From positions 937,501 through 1,001,500 of the forward strand of contig OZ026836.1 of NCBI GenBank assembly GCA_964023205.1: 64,000 nt of DNA. The letters run 5' to 3'. A program made the position numbers and the translations under genes. Under the pieces are notes generated by a model. The model saw only the letters and a program-made list of their open reading frames with translations, searched no databases and was not told the DNA's origin. Of the stretch, positions 13,401 through 28,400 are shown piece by piece. Each line of letters starts with the position of its first letter. Position 1 is the first letter of the stretch. This stretch comes from Lutraria lutraria. Its lineage: Eukaryota > Mollusca > Bivalvia > Venerida > Mactridae.

Positions 13401-16400
13401 CAATCATTGAGGAAATCTTCAGACTTTGACTGTCTGTATATTACAATCATTGAGGAAATCTTCAGACTTTGACTGTCTGTATTACAATCATTGAGGAAAT
13501 CTTCAGGCTTTGACTGTCTGTATATTACAATCATTGAGGAAATCTTCAGGCTTTGACTGTCTGTATTACAATCATTGAGGAAATCTTCAGGCTTTGACTG
13601 TCTGTATATTACAATCATTGGGGAAATCTTCAGACTTTGACTGTCTGTATTACAATCATTGAGGAAATCTTCAGACTTTGACTGTCTGTATTACAATAAT
13701 TGAGTAAATCTTCAGACTTTGACTGTCTGTATTACAATCATTGAGGAAATCTTCAGACTTTGACTGTTTCTATTACAATCATTGGGGAACTCTTCAGGCT
13801 TTGACTGTCTGTATTACAATCATTGAGGAAATCTTCAGGCTTTGACTGTCTGTATATTACAATCATTGAGGAAATCTTCAGGCTTTGACTGTCTGTATTA
13901 CAATCATTGAGGAAATCTTCAGGCTTTGACTGTCTGTATATTACAATCTTTGGGGAAATCTTCAGACTTTGACTGTCTGTATTACAATCATTGAGGAAAT
14001 CTTCAGACTTTGACTGTCTGTATTACAATAATTGAGTAAATCTTCAGACTTTGACTGTCTGTATTACAATCATTGAGGAAATCTTCAGACTTTGACTGTT
14101 TCTATTACAATCATTGGGGAAATCTTCAGGCTTTGACTGTCTGTATTACAATCATTGAGGAAATCTTCAGACCTTGACTGTTTGTATTACAATCATTGAG
14201 GAAATCTTCAGACTTTAACTGTCTGTATTACAATCATTGAGGAAATCTTCAGGCTTTGACTGTCTGTATTACAATCATTGAGGAAATCTTCAGGCTTTGA
14301 CTGTCTGTATTACAATCATTGAGGAAATCTTCAGGCTTTGACTGTCTGTATATTACAATCATTGAGGAAATCTTCAGGCTTTGACTGTCTGTATTACAAT
14401 CATTGGGGAAATCTTCAGGCTTTGACTGTCTGTATATTACAATCATTGAGGAAATCTTCAGACTTTGGCTGTTTGTATTACAATCATTGAGGAAATCTTC
14501 AGACTTTGACTGTCTGTATATTACAATCATTGAGGAAATCTTCAGACTTTGACTGTCTGTATTACAATCATTGAGGAAATCTTCAGGCTTTGACTGTCTG
14601 TATATTACAATCATTGAGGAAATCTTCAGGCTTTGACTGTCTGTATTACAATCATTGAGGAAATCTTCAGGCTTTGACTGTCTGTATATTACAATCATTG
14701 GGGAAATCTTCAGACTTTGACTGTCTGTATTACAATCATTGAGGAAATCTTCAGACTTTGACTGTCTGTATTACAATAATTGAGTAAATCTTCAGACTTT
14801 GACTGTCTGTATTACAATCATTGAGGAAATCTTCAGACTTTGACTGTTTCTATTACAATCATTGGGGAAATCTTCAGGCTTTGACTGTCTGTATTACAAT
14901 CATTGAGGAAATCTTCAGACCTTGACTGTTTGTATTACAATCATTGAGGGAATCTTCAGGCTTTGACTGTCTGTATTACAATCATTGAGGAAATCTTCAG
15001 GCTTTGACTGTCTGTATTACAATCATTGAGGAAATCTTCAGACTTTGACTGTTTGTATTACAATCATTGGGAAATCTTCAGGCTTTGACTGTCTGTATTA
15101 CAATCATTGAGGAAATCTTCAGACCTTGACTGTTTGTATTACAATCATTGAGGAAATCTTCAGGCTTTGACTGTCTGTATTACAATCATTGAGGAAATCT
15201 TCAGGCTTTGACTGTCTGTATTACAATCATTGAGGAAATATTCAGACTTTGACTGTCTGTATTACAATCATTGAGGAAATCTTCAGGCTTTGACTGTCTG
15301 TATTACAATCATTGAGGAAATCTTCAGGCTTTGACTGTCTGTATTACAATCATTGAGGAAATCTTCAGACTTTGACTGTCTGTATTACAATCATTGAGGA
15401 AATCTTCAGACTTTGACTGTTTGTATTACAATCATTGAGGAAATCTTCAGGCTTTGACTGTCTGTATTACAATCATTGAGGAAATCTTCAGGCTTTGACT
15501 GTCTGTATTACAATCATTGAGGAAATCTTCAGACTTTGACTGTCTGTATTACAATCATTGAGGAAATCTTCAGGCTTTGACTGTCTGTATTACAATCATT
15601 GAGGAAATCTTCAGGCTTTGACTGTCTGTATATTACAATCATTGAGGAAATCTTCAGACTTTGACTGTTTGTATTACAATCATTGAGGAAATCTTCAGAC
15701 TTTGACTGTCTGTATATTACAATCATTGAGGAAATCTTCAGACTTTGACTGTCTGTATTACAATCATTGAGGAAATCTTCAGGCTTTGACTGTCTGTATA
15801 TTACAATCATTGAGGAAATCTTCAGGCTTTGACTGTCTGTATTACAATCATTGAGGAAATCTTCAGGCTTTGACTGTCTGTATATTACAATCATTGGGGA
15901 AATCTTCAGACTTTGACTGTCTGTATTACAATCATTGAGGAAATCTTCAGACTTTGACTGTCTGTATTACAATAATTGAGTAAATCTTCAGACTTTGACT
16001 GTCTGTATTACAATCATTGAGGAAATCTTCAGACTTTGACTGTTTCTATTACAATCATTGGGGAAATCTTCAGGCTTTGACTGTCTGTATTACAATCATT
16101 GAGGAAATCTTCAGACCTTGACTGTTTGTATTACAATCATTGAGGAAATCTTCAGACTTTAACTGTCTGTATTACAATCATTGAGGAAATCTTCAGGCTT
16201 TGACTGTCTGTATTACAATCATTGAGGAAATCTTCAGGCTTTGACTGTCTGTATATTACAATCATTGAGGAAATCTTCAGGCTTTGACTGTCTGTATTAC
16301 AATCATTGGGGAAATCTTCAGGCTTTGACTGTCTGTATATTACAATCATTGAGGAAATCTTCAGACTTTGACTGTTTGTATTACAATCATTGAGGAAATC

Positions 16401-19400
16401 TTCAGACTTTGACTGTCTGTATATTACAATCATTGAGGAAATCTTCAGACTTTGACTGTCTGTATTACAATCATTGAGGAAATCTTCAGGCTTTGACTGT
16501 CTGTATATTACAATCATTGAGGAAATCTTCAGGCTTTGACTGTCTGTATTACAATCATTGAGGAAATCTTCAGGCTTTGACTGTCTGTATATTACAATCA
16601 TTGGGGAAATCTTCAGACTTTGACTGTCTGTATTACAATCATTGAGGAAATCTTCAGACTTTGACTGTCTGTATTACAATAATTGAGTAAATCTTCAGAC
16701 TTTGACTGTCTGTATTACAATCATTGAGGAAATCTTCAGACTTTGACTGTTTCTATTACAATCATTGGGGAAATCTTCAGGCTTTGACTGTCTGTATTAC
16801 AATCATTGAGGAATTCTTCAGACCTTGACTGTTTGTATTACAATCATTGAGGAAATCTTCAGGCTTTGACTGTCTGTATTACAATCATTGAGGAAATCTT
16901 CAGGCTTTGACTGTCTGTATTACAATCATTGAGGAAATCTTCAGACTTTGACTGTCTGTATTACAATCATTGAGGAAATCTTCAGACTTTGACTGTTTGT
17001 ATTACAATCATTGGGAAATCTTCAGGCTTTGACTGTCTGTATTACAATCATTGAGGAAATCTTCAGACCTTGACTGTTTGTATTACAATCATTGAGGAAA
17101 TCTTCAGGCTTTGACTGTCTGTATTACAATCATTGAGGAAATCTTCAGGCTTTGACTGTCTGTATTACAATCATTGAGGAAATATTCAGACTTTGACTGT
17201 CTGTATTACAATCATTGAGGAAATCTTCAGGCTTTGACTGTCTGTATTACAATCATTGAGGAAATCTTCAGGCTTTGACTGTCTGTATTACAATCATTGA
17301 GGAAATCTTCAGACTTTGACTGTCTGTATTACAATCATTGAGGAAATCTTCAGACTTTGACTGTTTGTATTACAATCATTGAGGAAATCTTCAGGCTTTG
17401 ACTGTCTGTATTACAATCATTGAGGAAATCTTCAGGCTTTGACTGTCTGTATTACAATCATTGAGGAAATCTTCAGACTTTGACTGTCTGTATTACAATC
17501 ATTGAGGAAATCTTCAGACTTTGACTGTTTGTATTACAATCATTTGGGAAATCTTCAGGCTTTGACTGTCTGTATTACAATCATTGAGGAAATATTCAGG
17601 CTTTGACTGTCTGTATTACAATCATTGGGGAAATCTTCAGGCTTTGACTGTGTGTATTACAATCATTGGGGGAAATCTTCAGGCTTTGACTGTTTGTATT
17701 ACAATCATTGAGGAAATCTTCAGACTTTGACTGTCTGTATTACAATCATTGAGGAAATCTTCAGACTTTGACTGTTTGTATTACAATCATTGAGGAAATC
17801 TTCAGGCTTTGACTGTCTGTATTACAATCATTGAGGAAATCTGCAGGCTTTGACTGTCTGTATTACAGTCATTGAGGAAATCTTCAGGCATTGACTGTCT
17901 GTATTACAATCATTGAGGAAATCTTCAGGCTTTGACTGTCTGTATTACAATCATTGGGGAAATCTTCAGACTCTGACTGTCTGTATTACAATCATTTGGG
18001 AAATCTTCAGACTTTGACTGTCTGTATTACAATCATTGAGGAAATCTTCAGACTTTGACTGTCTGTATTACAATCATTGGGGAAATCTTCAGACTTTGAC
18101 TGTCTGTATTACAATCATTGGGGAAATATTCAGGCTTTGACTGTGTGTATTACAATCATTGAGGAAATCTTCAGACTTTGACTGTCTGTATTACAATCAT
18201 CGGGGAAATTTCAGACTTTGACAGTCTGTATTACAATCATTGAGGAAATCTTCAGGCTTTGACTGTCTGTATTACAATCATTGAGGAAATCTTCAGACTT
18301 TGACTGTTTGTATTACAATCATTGGGCAAATCTTCAGGCTTTGACTGTCTGTATTACAATCATTGAGGAAATCTTCAGGCTTTGGCTGTCTGTATTACAA
18401 TCATCGGGGAAATTTCAGACTTTGACTGTCTGTATTACAATCATTGGGGAAATCTTCAGGCTTTGACTGTCTGTATTACAATCATTGAGGAAATCTTCAG
18501 ACTTTGTCTGTCTGTATTACAATCATTGAGGAAATCTTCAGACTTTGACCGTCTGTATTACAATCATTGAGGAAATCTTCAGACTTTGACTGTCTGTATT
18601 ACAATCATTGAAGAAATCTTCAGACTTTGACCTTCTGTATTACAATAATGAGGAAATCTTCAGACTTTGACTGTCTGTATATTTCAATCATTGAGGAAAT
18701 CCTCAGACTTTGGCTGTCTTTATTACAATCATTGGGGAAATCTTCAGACTTTGACTGTCTGTATTACAATCATTAAGGAAATCTTCAGACCTTGACTGTT
18801 TGTATTACAATCATTGAGGAAATCTTCAGACTTTGACTGTTTGTATTACAATCATTGAGGAAATCTTCAGACTTTGACTGTTTGTATTACAATCATTGAG
18901 GAAATCTTCAGACTTTGACTGTCTGTATTACAATCATTGAGGAAATCTTCAGACTTTGACTGTCTGTATTACAATCATTGAGGAAATCTTCAGACTTTGA
19001 CTGTCTGTATTACAATCATTGAGGAAATCTTCAGGCTTTGACTGTCTGTATATTACAATCATTGAGGAAATCTTCAGGCTTTGACTGTCTGTATTACAAT
19101 CATTGAGGAAATCTTCAGGCTTTGACTGTCTGTATATTACAATCATTGGGGAAATCTTCAGACTTTGACTGTCTGTATTACAATCATTGAGGAAATCTTC
19201 AGACTTTGACTGTCTGTATTACAATAATTGAGTAAATCTTCAGACTTTGACTGTCTGTATTACAATCATTGAGGAAATCTTCAGACTTTGACTGTTTCTA
19301 TTACAATCATTGGGGAAATCTTCAGGCTTTGACTGTCTGTATTACAATCATTGAGGAAATCTTCAGACCTTGACTGTTTGTATTACAATCATTGAGGGAA

Positions 19401-22400
19401 TCTTCAGGCTTTGACTGTCTGTATTACAATCATTGAGGAAATCTTCAGGCTTTGACTGTCTGTATTACAATCATTGAGGAAATCTTCAGACTTTGACTGT
19501 TTGTATTACAATCATTGGGAAATCTTCAGGCTTTGACTGTCTGTATTACAATCATTGAGGAAATCTTCAGACCTTGACTGTTTGTATTACAATCATTGAG
19601 GAAATCTTCAGGCTTTGACTGTCTGTATTACAATCATTGAGGAAATCTTCAGGCTTTGACTGTCTGTATTACAATCATTGAGGAAATATTCAGACTTTGA
19701 CTGTCTGTATTACAATCATTGAGGAAATCTTCAGGCTTTGACTGTCTGTATTACAATCATTGAGGAAATCTTCAGGCTTTGACTGTCTGTATTACAATCA
19801 TTGAGGAAATCTTCAGACTTTGACTGTCTGTATTACAATCATTGAGGAAATCTTCAGACTTTGACTGTTTGTATTACAATCATTGAGGAAATCTTCAGGC
19901 TTTGACTGTCTGTATTACAATCATTGAGGAAATCTTCAGGCTTTGACTGTCTGTATTACAATCATTGAGGAAATCTTCAGACTTTGACTGTCTGTATTAC
20001 AATCATTGAGGAAATCTTCAGGCTTTGACTGTCTGTATTACAATCATTGAGGAAATCTTCAGGCTTTGACTGTCTGTATATTACAATCATTGAGGAAATC
20101 TTCAGACTTTGACTGTTTGTATTACAATCATTGAGGAAATCTTCAGACTTTGACTGTCTGTATATTACAATCATTGAGGAAATCTTCAGACTTTGACTGT
20201 CTGTATTACAATCATTGAGGAAATCTTCAGGCTTTGACTGTCTGTATATTACAATCATTGAGGAAATCTTCAGGCTTTGACTGTCTGTATTACAATCATT
20301 GAGGAAATCTTCAGGCTTTGACTGTCTGTATATTACAATCATTGGGGAAATCTTCAGACTTTGACTGTCTGTATTACAATCATTGAGGAAATCTTCAGAC
20401 TTTGACTGTCTGTATTACAATAATTGAGTAAATCTTCAGACTTTGACTGTCTGTATTACAATCATTGAGGAAATCTTCAGACTTTGACTGTTTCTATTAC
20501 AATCATTGGGGAAATCTTCAGGCTTTGACTGTCTGTATTACAATCATTGAGGAAATCTTCAGACCTTGACTGTTTGTATTACAATCATTGAGGAAATCTT
20601 CAGACTTTAACTGTCTGTATTACAATCATTGAGGAAATCTTCAGGCTTTGACTGTCTGTATTACAATCATTGAGGAAATCTTCAGGCTTTGACTGTCTGT
20701 ATATTACAATCATTGAGGAAATCTTCAGGCTTTGACTGTCTGTATTACAATCATTGGGGAAATCTTCAGGCTTTGACTGTCTGTATATTACAATCATTGA
20801 GGAAATCTTCAGACTTTGACTGTTTGTATTACAATCATTGAGGAAATCTTCAGACTTTGACTGTCTGTATATTACAATCATTGAGGAAATCTTCAGACTT
20901 TGACTGTCTGTATTACAATCATTGAGGAAATCTTCAGGCTTTGACTGTCTGTATATTACAATCATTGAGGAAATCTTCAGGCTTTGACTGTCTGTATTAC
21001 AATCATTGAGGAAATCTTCAGGCTTTGACTGTCTGTATATTACAATCATTGGGGAAATCTTCAGACTTTGACAGTCTGTATTACAATCATTGAGGAAATC
21101 TTCAGGCTTTGACTGTCTGTATTACAATCATTGAGGAAATCTTCAGACTTTGACTGTTTGTATTACAATCATTGGGCAAATCTTCAGGCTTTGACTGTCT
21201 GTATTACAATCATTGAGGAAATCTTCAGGCTTTGGCTGTCTGTATTACAATCATCGGGGAAATTTCAGACTTTGACTGTCTGTATTACAATCATTGGGGA
21301 AATCTTCAGGCTTTGACTGTCTGTATTACAATCATTGAGGAAATCTTCAGACTTTGTCTGTCTGTATTACAATCATTGAGGAAATCTTCAGACTTTGACC
21401 GTCTGTATTACAATCATTGAGGAAATCTTCAGACTTTGACTGTCTGTATTACAATCATTGAAGAAATCTTCAGACTTTGACCTTCTGTATTACAATAATG
21501 AGGAAATCTTCAGACTTTGACTGTCTGTATATTTCAATCATTGAGGAAATCCTCAGACTTTGGCTGTCTTTATTACAATCATTGGGGAAATCTTCAGACT
21601 TTGACTGTCTGTATTACAATCATTAAGGAAATCTTCAGACCTTGACTGTTTGTATTACAATCATTGAGGAAATCTTCAGACTTTGACTGTTTGTATTACA
21701 ATCATTGAGGAAATCTTCAGACTTTGACTGTTTGTATTACAATCATTGAGGAAATCTTCAGACTTTGACTGTCTGTATTACAATCATTGAGGAAATCTTC
21801 AGACTTTGACTGTCTGTATTACAATCATTGAGGAAATCTTCAGACTTTGACTGTCTGTATTACAATCATTGAGGAAATCTTCAGGCTTTGACTGTCTGTA
21901 TATTACAATCATTGAGGAAATCTTCAGGCTTTGACTGTCTGTATTACAATCATTGAGGAAATCTTCAGGCTTTGACTGTCTGTATATTACAATCATTGGG
22001 GAAATCTTCAGACTTTGACTGTCTGTATTACAATCATTGAGGAAATCTTCAGACTTTGACTGTCTGTATTACAATAATTGAGTAAATCTTCAGACTTTGA
22101 CTGTCTGTATTACAATCATTGAGGAAATCTTCAGACTTTGACTGTTTCTATTACAATCATTGGGGAAATCTTCAGGCTTTGACTGTCTGTATTACAATCA
22201 TTGAGGAAATCTTCAGACCTTGACTGTTTGTATTACAATCATTGAGGGAATCTTCAGGCTTTGACTGTCTGTATTACAATCATTGAGGAAATCTTCAGGC
22301 TTTGACTGTCTGTATTACAATCATTGAGGAAATCTTCAGACTTTGACTGTTTGTATTACAATCATTGGGAAATCTTCAGGCTTTGACTGTCTGTATTACA

Positions 22401-25400
22401 ATCATTGAGGAAATCTTCAGACCTTGACTGTTTGTATTACAATCATTGAGGAAATCTTCAGGCTTTGACTGTCTGTATTACAATCATTGAGGAAATCTTC
22501 AGGCTTTGACTGTCTGTATTACAATCATTGAGGAAATATTCAGACTTTGACTGTCTGTATTACAATCATTGAGGAAATCTTCAGGCTTTGACTGTCTGTA
22601 TTACAATCATTGAGGAAATCTTCAGGCTTTGACTGTCTGTATTACAATCATTGAGGAAATCTTCAGACTTTGACTGTCTGTATTACAATCATTGAGGAAA
22701 TCTTCAGACTTTGACTGTTTGTATTACAATCATTGAGGAAATCTTCAGGCTTTGACTGTCTGTATTACAATCATTGAGGAAATCTTCAGGCTTTGACTGT
22801 CTGTATTACAATCATTGAGGAAATCTTCAGACTTTGACTGTCTGTATTACAATCATTGAGGAAATCTTCAGGCTTTGACTGTCTGTATTACAATCATTGA
22901 GGAAATCTTCAGGCTTTGACTGTCTGTATATTACAATCATTGAGGAAATCTTCAGACTTTGACTGTTTGTATTACAATCATTGAGGAAATCTTCAGACTT
23001 TGACTGTCTGTATATTACAATCATTGAGGAAATCTTCAGACTTTGACTGTCTGTATTACAATCATTGAGGAAATCTTCAGGCTTTGACTGTCTGTATATT
23101 ACAATCATTGAGGAAATCTTCAGGCTTTGACTGTCTGTATTACAATCATTGAGGAAATCTTCAGGCTTTGACTGTCTGTATATTACAATCATTGGGGAAA
23201 TCTTCAGACTTTGACTGTCTGTATTACAATCATTGAGGAAATCTTCAGACTTTGACTGTCTGTATTACAATAATTGAGTAAATCTTCAGACTTTGACTGT
23301 CTGTATTACAATCATTGAGGAAATCTTCAGACTTTGACTGTTTCTATTACAATCATTGGGGAAATCTTCAGGCTTTGACTGTCTGTATTACAATCATTGA
23401 GGAAATCTTCAGACCTTGACTGTTTGTATTACAATCATTGAGGAAATCTTCAGACTTTAACTGTCTGTATTACAATCATTGAGGAAATCTTCAGGCTTTG
23501 ACTGTCTGTATTACAATCATTGAGGAAATCTTCAGGCTTTGACTGTCTGTATATTACAATCATTGAGGAAATCTTCAGGCTTTGACTGTCTGTATTACAA
23601 TCATTGGGGAAATCTTCAGGCTTTGACTGTCTGTATATTACAATCATTGAGGAAATCTTCAGACTTTGACTGTTTGTATTACAATCATTGAGGAAATCTT
23701 CAGACTTTGACTGTCTGTATATTACAATCATTGAGGAAATCTTCAGACTTTGACTGTCTGTATTACAATCATTGAGGAAATCTTCAGGCTTTGACTGTCT
23801 GTATATTACAATCATTGAGGAAATCTTCAGGCTTTGACTGTCTGTATTACAATCATTGAGGAAATCTTCAGGCTTTGACTGTCTGTATATTACAATCATT
23901 GGGGAAATCTTCAGACTTTGACTGTCTGTATTACAATCATTGAGGAAATCTTCAGACTTTGACTGTCTGTATTACAATAATTGAGTAAATCTTCAGACTT
24001 TGACTGTCTGTATTACAATCATTGAGGAAATCTTCAGACTTTGACTGTTTCTATTACAATCATTGGGGAAATCTTCAGGCTTTGACTGTCTGTATTACAA
24101 TCATTGAGGAAATCTTCAGGCTTTGACTGTCTGTATTACAATCATTGAGGAAATCTTCAGGCTTTGACTGTCTGTATTACAATCATTGAGGAAATCTTCA
24201 GACTTTGACTGTCTGTATTACAATCATTGAGGAAATCTTCAGACTTTGACTGTTTGTATTACAATCATTGAGGAAATCTTCAGGCTTTGACTGTCTGTAT
24301 TACAATCATTGAGGAAATCTTCAGGCTTTGACTGTCTGTATTACAATCATTGAGGAAATCTTCAGACTTTGACTGTCTGTATTACAATCATTGAGGAAAT
24401 CTTCAGACTTTGACTGTTTGTATTACAATCATTTGGGAAATCTTCAGGCTTTGACTGTCTGTATTACAATCATTGAGGAAATATTCAGGCTTTGACTGTC
24501 TGTATTACAATCATTGGGGAAATCTTCAGGCTTTGACTGTGTGTATTACAATCATTGGGGGAAATCTTCAGGCTTTGACTGTTTGTATTACAATCATTGA
24601 GGAAATCTTCAGACTTTGACTGTCTGTATTACAATCATTGAGGAAATCTTCAGACTTTGACTGTTTGTATTACAATCATTGAGGAAATCTTCAGGCTTTG
24701 ACTGTCTGTATTACAATCATTGAGGAAATCTGCAGGCTTTGACTGTCTGTATTACAGTCATTGAGGAAATCTTCAGGCATTGACTGTCTGTATTACAATC
24801 ATTGAGGAAATCTTCAGGCTTTGACTGTCTGTATTACAATCATTGGGGAAATCTTCAGACTCTGACTGTCTGTATTACAATCATTTGGGAAATCTTCAGA
24901 CTTTGACTGTCTGTATTACAATCATTGAGGAAATCTTCAGACTTTGACTGTCTGTATTACAATCATTGGGGAAATCTTCAGACTTTGACTGTCTGTATTA
25001 CAATCATTGGGGAAATATTCAGGCTTTGACTGTGTGTATTACAATCATTGAGGAAATCTTCAGACTTTGACTGTCTGTATTACAATCATCGGGGAAATTT
25101 CAGACTTTGACAGTCTGTATTACAATCATTGAGGAAATCTTCAGGCTTTGACTGTCTGTATTACAATCATTGAGGAAATCTTCAGACTTTGACTGTTTGT
25201 ATTACAATCATTGGGCAAATCTTCAGGCTTTGACTGTCTGTATTACAATCATTGAGGAAATCTTCAGGCTTTGGCTGTCTGTATTACAATCATCGGGGAA
25301 ATTTCAGACTTTGACTGTCTGTATTACAATCATTGGGGAAATCTTCAGGCTTTGACTGTCTGTATTACAATCATTGGGGAAATCTTCAGGCTTTGACGGT

Positions 25401-28400
25401 CTGTATTACAATCATTGAGGAAATCTTCAGACTTTGTCTGTCTGTATTACAATCATTGAGGAAATCTTCAGACTTTAACTGTCTGTATTACAATCATTGA
25501 GGAAATCTTCAGACTTTGACTGTCTGTATTACAATCATTGAGGAAATCTTCAGACTTTGACTGTCTGTATTACAATCATTGAGGAAATCTTCAGACTTTG
25601 ACCGTCTGTATTACAATCATTGAGGAAATCTTCAGACTTTGACTGTCTGTATTACAATCATTGAGGAAATCTTCAGACTTTGACTGTCTGTATTACAATC
25701 ATTGAGGAAATCTTCAGACTTTGACCGTCTGTATTACAATCATTGAGGAAATCTTCAGACTTTGACTGTCTGTATTACAATCATTGAAGAAATCTTCAGA
25801 CTTTGACCTTCTGTATTACAATAATGAGGAAATCTTCAGACTTTGACTGTCTGTATATTTCAATCATTGAGGAAATCCTCAGACTTTGGCTGTCTTTATT
25901 ACAATCATTGGGGAAATCTTCAGACTTTGACTGTCTGTATTACAATCATTAAGGAAATCTTCAGACCTTGACTGTTTGTATTACAATCATTGAGGAAATC
26001 TTCAGACTTTGACTGTTTGTATTACAATCATTGAGGAAATCTTCAGACTTTGACTGTTTGTATTACAATCATTGAGGAAATCTTCAGACTTTGACTGTCT
26101 GTATTACAATCATTGAGGAAATCTTCAGACTTTGACTGTCTGTATTACAATCATTGAGGAAATCTTCAGACTTTGACTGTTTGTATTACAATCATTGAGG
26201 AAATCTTCAGGCTTTGACTGTCTGTATTACAATCATTGAGGAAATCTTCAGGCTTTGACTGTCTGTATTACAATCATTGAGGATATCTTCAGACTTTGAC
26301 TGTCTGTATTACAATCATTGAGGAAGTCTTCAGGCTTTGGCTGTCTGTATTACAATCATTGAGGAAATCTTCAGGCTTTGACTGTCTGTATTACAATCAT
26401 TGAGGAAATCTTCAGACTTTGACTGTCTGTATTACAATCATTGAGGAAATCTTCAGACTTTGACTGTCTGTATTACAATCATTGAGGAAATCTTCAGACT
26501 TTGACTGTCTGTATTACAATCATTGAGCAAATCTTCAGACTTTGACCGTCTGTATTACAATCATTGAGGAAATCTTCAGACTTTGACTGTCTGTATTACA
26601 ATCATTGAGGAAATCTTCAGACTTTGACCTTCTGTATTACAATCATTGAGGAAATCTTCAGACTTTGACTGTCTGTATATTTCAATCATTGAGGAAATCC
26701 TCAGACTTTGGCTGTCTTTATTACAATCATTGGGGGAAATCTTCAGACCTTGACTGTTTGTATTACAATCATTGGGGAAATCTTCAGGCTTTGACTGTTT
26801 GTATTACAATCATTGAGGAAATCTTCAGACTTTGACTGTTTGTATTACAATCATTGAGGAAATCTTCAGACTTTGGCTGTCTGTATTACAATCATTGAGG
26901 AAATCTTCAGACTTTGACTGTCTGTATTACAATCATTGAGGAAATCTTCAGACTTTGACTGTTTGTATTACAATCATTGAGGAAATCTTCAGACTTTGAC
27001 TGTCTGTATTACAATCATTGGGGAAATCTTCAGACTTTGACTGTCTGTATTACAATCATTGAGGAAATCTTCAGACTTTGACTGTCTGTATTACAATCAT
27101 TGAGGAAATCTTCAGACTTTGACTGTCTGTATTACAATCATTGAGGAAATCTTCAGACTTTGACTGTCTGTATTACAATCATTGAGGAAATCTTCAGACT
27201 TTAACTGTCTGTATTACAATCATTGAGGAAATCTTCAGACTTTGACTGTCTGTATTACAATCATTGAGGAAATCTTCAGACTTTGACTGTCTGTATTACA
27301 ATCATTGAGGAAATCTTCAGACTTTGACTGTCTGTATTACAATCATTGAGGAAATCTTCAGACTTTGACTGTCTGTATTACAATCATTGAGGTTATCTTC
27401 AGACTTTGACTGTTTGTATTACAATCATTGAGGTAATCTTCAGACTTTGACTGTTTGTATTACAATCATTGAGGTAATCTTCAGACTTTGACTGTCTGTA
27501 TTACAATCATTGAGGAAATCTTCAGACTTTGACTGTTTGTATTACAATCATTGAGGAAATAATGAATCTTGCTGTGATATGATAATAATCCTCTGCCGAG
27601 TGATATAGTAATAGTGGCCGTCTGTCCATCCTTCCGTCTGTCCTTCTGTCTGTCCGCACCGAGGGTGGTTGTGGGGTTAGGGTTAGTACATTTAGGTCTT
27701 GTGAGGTTCAGTAACGTACAAACTGGACTTGTGGGGATAATTTCGACTTGTGGGGTGTGACTTGTGGGGTTAAAAACACCGAAAAGATCAAAGGGATCAC
27801 CCCACAACATACGTCTCCCAATTTTTGTCCAGACCATAACTTGAAAACTATTCAAGGTATTGAGTTGGAACTTTCAATATGAATAGGTGGCAACTAGGAG
27901 GAGTGCAGAGGGACTAAGAATTATAACTCTATATAGTCAAGTTTTGTAATTATCTCCCTTTATTCAATTTCAAAATATTTTTTTGTCCGAAGCATAAGTC
28001 CAAAACTTTGCAAGTAATTGACTTAAATTAATTTGGATTATACAACAAAAAACACAAATATATGAACTAGTATTATTATTTCATTTGTCTACGTTTTGGC
28101 GCAACAGCAGTAACCAAGAACAATAACTCTGTCTGGTTCCATTTTTTAATTATATCCCTTTGTTTATTTTTCATGATATTTTTATCTTCTTTTTTTTGTC
28201 CAGACTAAAACTCAAAAACTATACAAGTGATTGATTTGAAACTTGAAACACTAATAGGTGGCAACAAGGAGAAGTGCAGTGACCAAGAGCTATAACTCTA
28301 TATAGTCCAGTTTTGCAATTATCCCCCTTCTATTTAATTCAATTTTTTTTGTCCAGAGCATAACTCCATAAGTATGCCTGGGATACAGTTGAAACTTGAA

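Noticed and set aside
13253..23899. Repeated minus-strand ORFs (MIVIYRQSKPEDFLNDCN...) of 65-149 codons
   Set aside because: They are translations of the 41+43-bp array, 84 bp being a multiple of three. They lie in an intron and have no other coding sign.
18281..25355. Plus-strand 61-62-codon ORFs (MRKSSDFDCLYYNHW...)
   Set aside because: Same array in another frame; copies follow the 2,850-bp duplication.
11796..27560. CRISPR-like array
   Set aside because: The units abut without unique spacers, and the context is an animal intron.
27676..27692. Telomere-like GGGGTTAGGGTTAG
   Set aside because: Only two partial TTAGGG units within a dispersed repeat; far too short for an interstitial telomere block.
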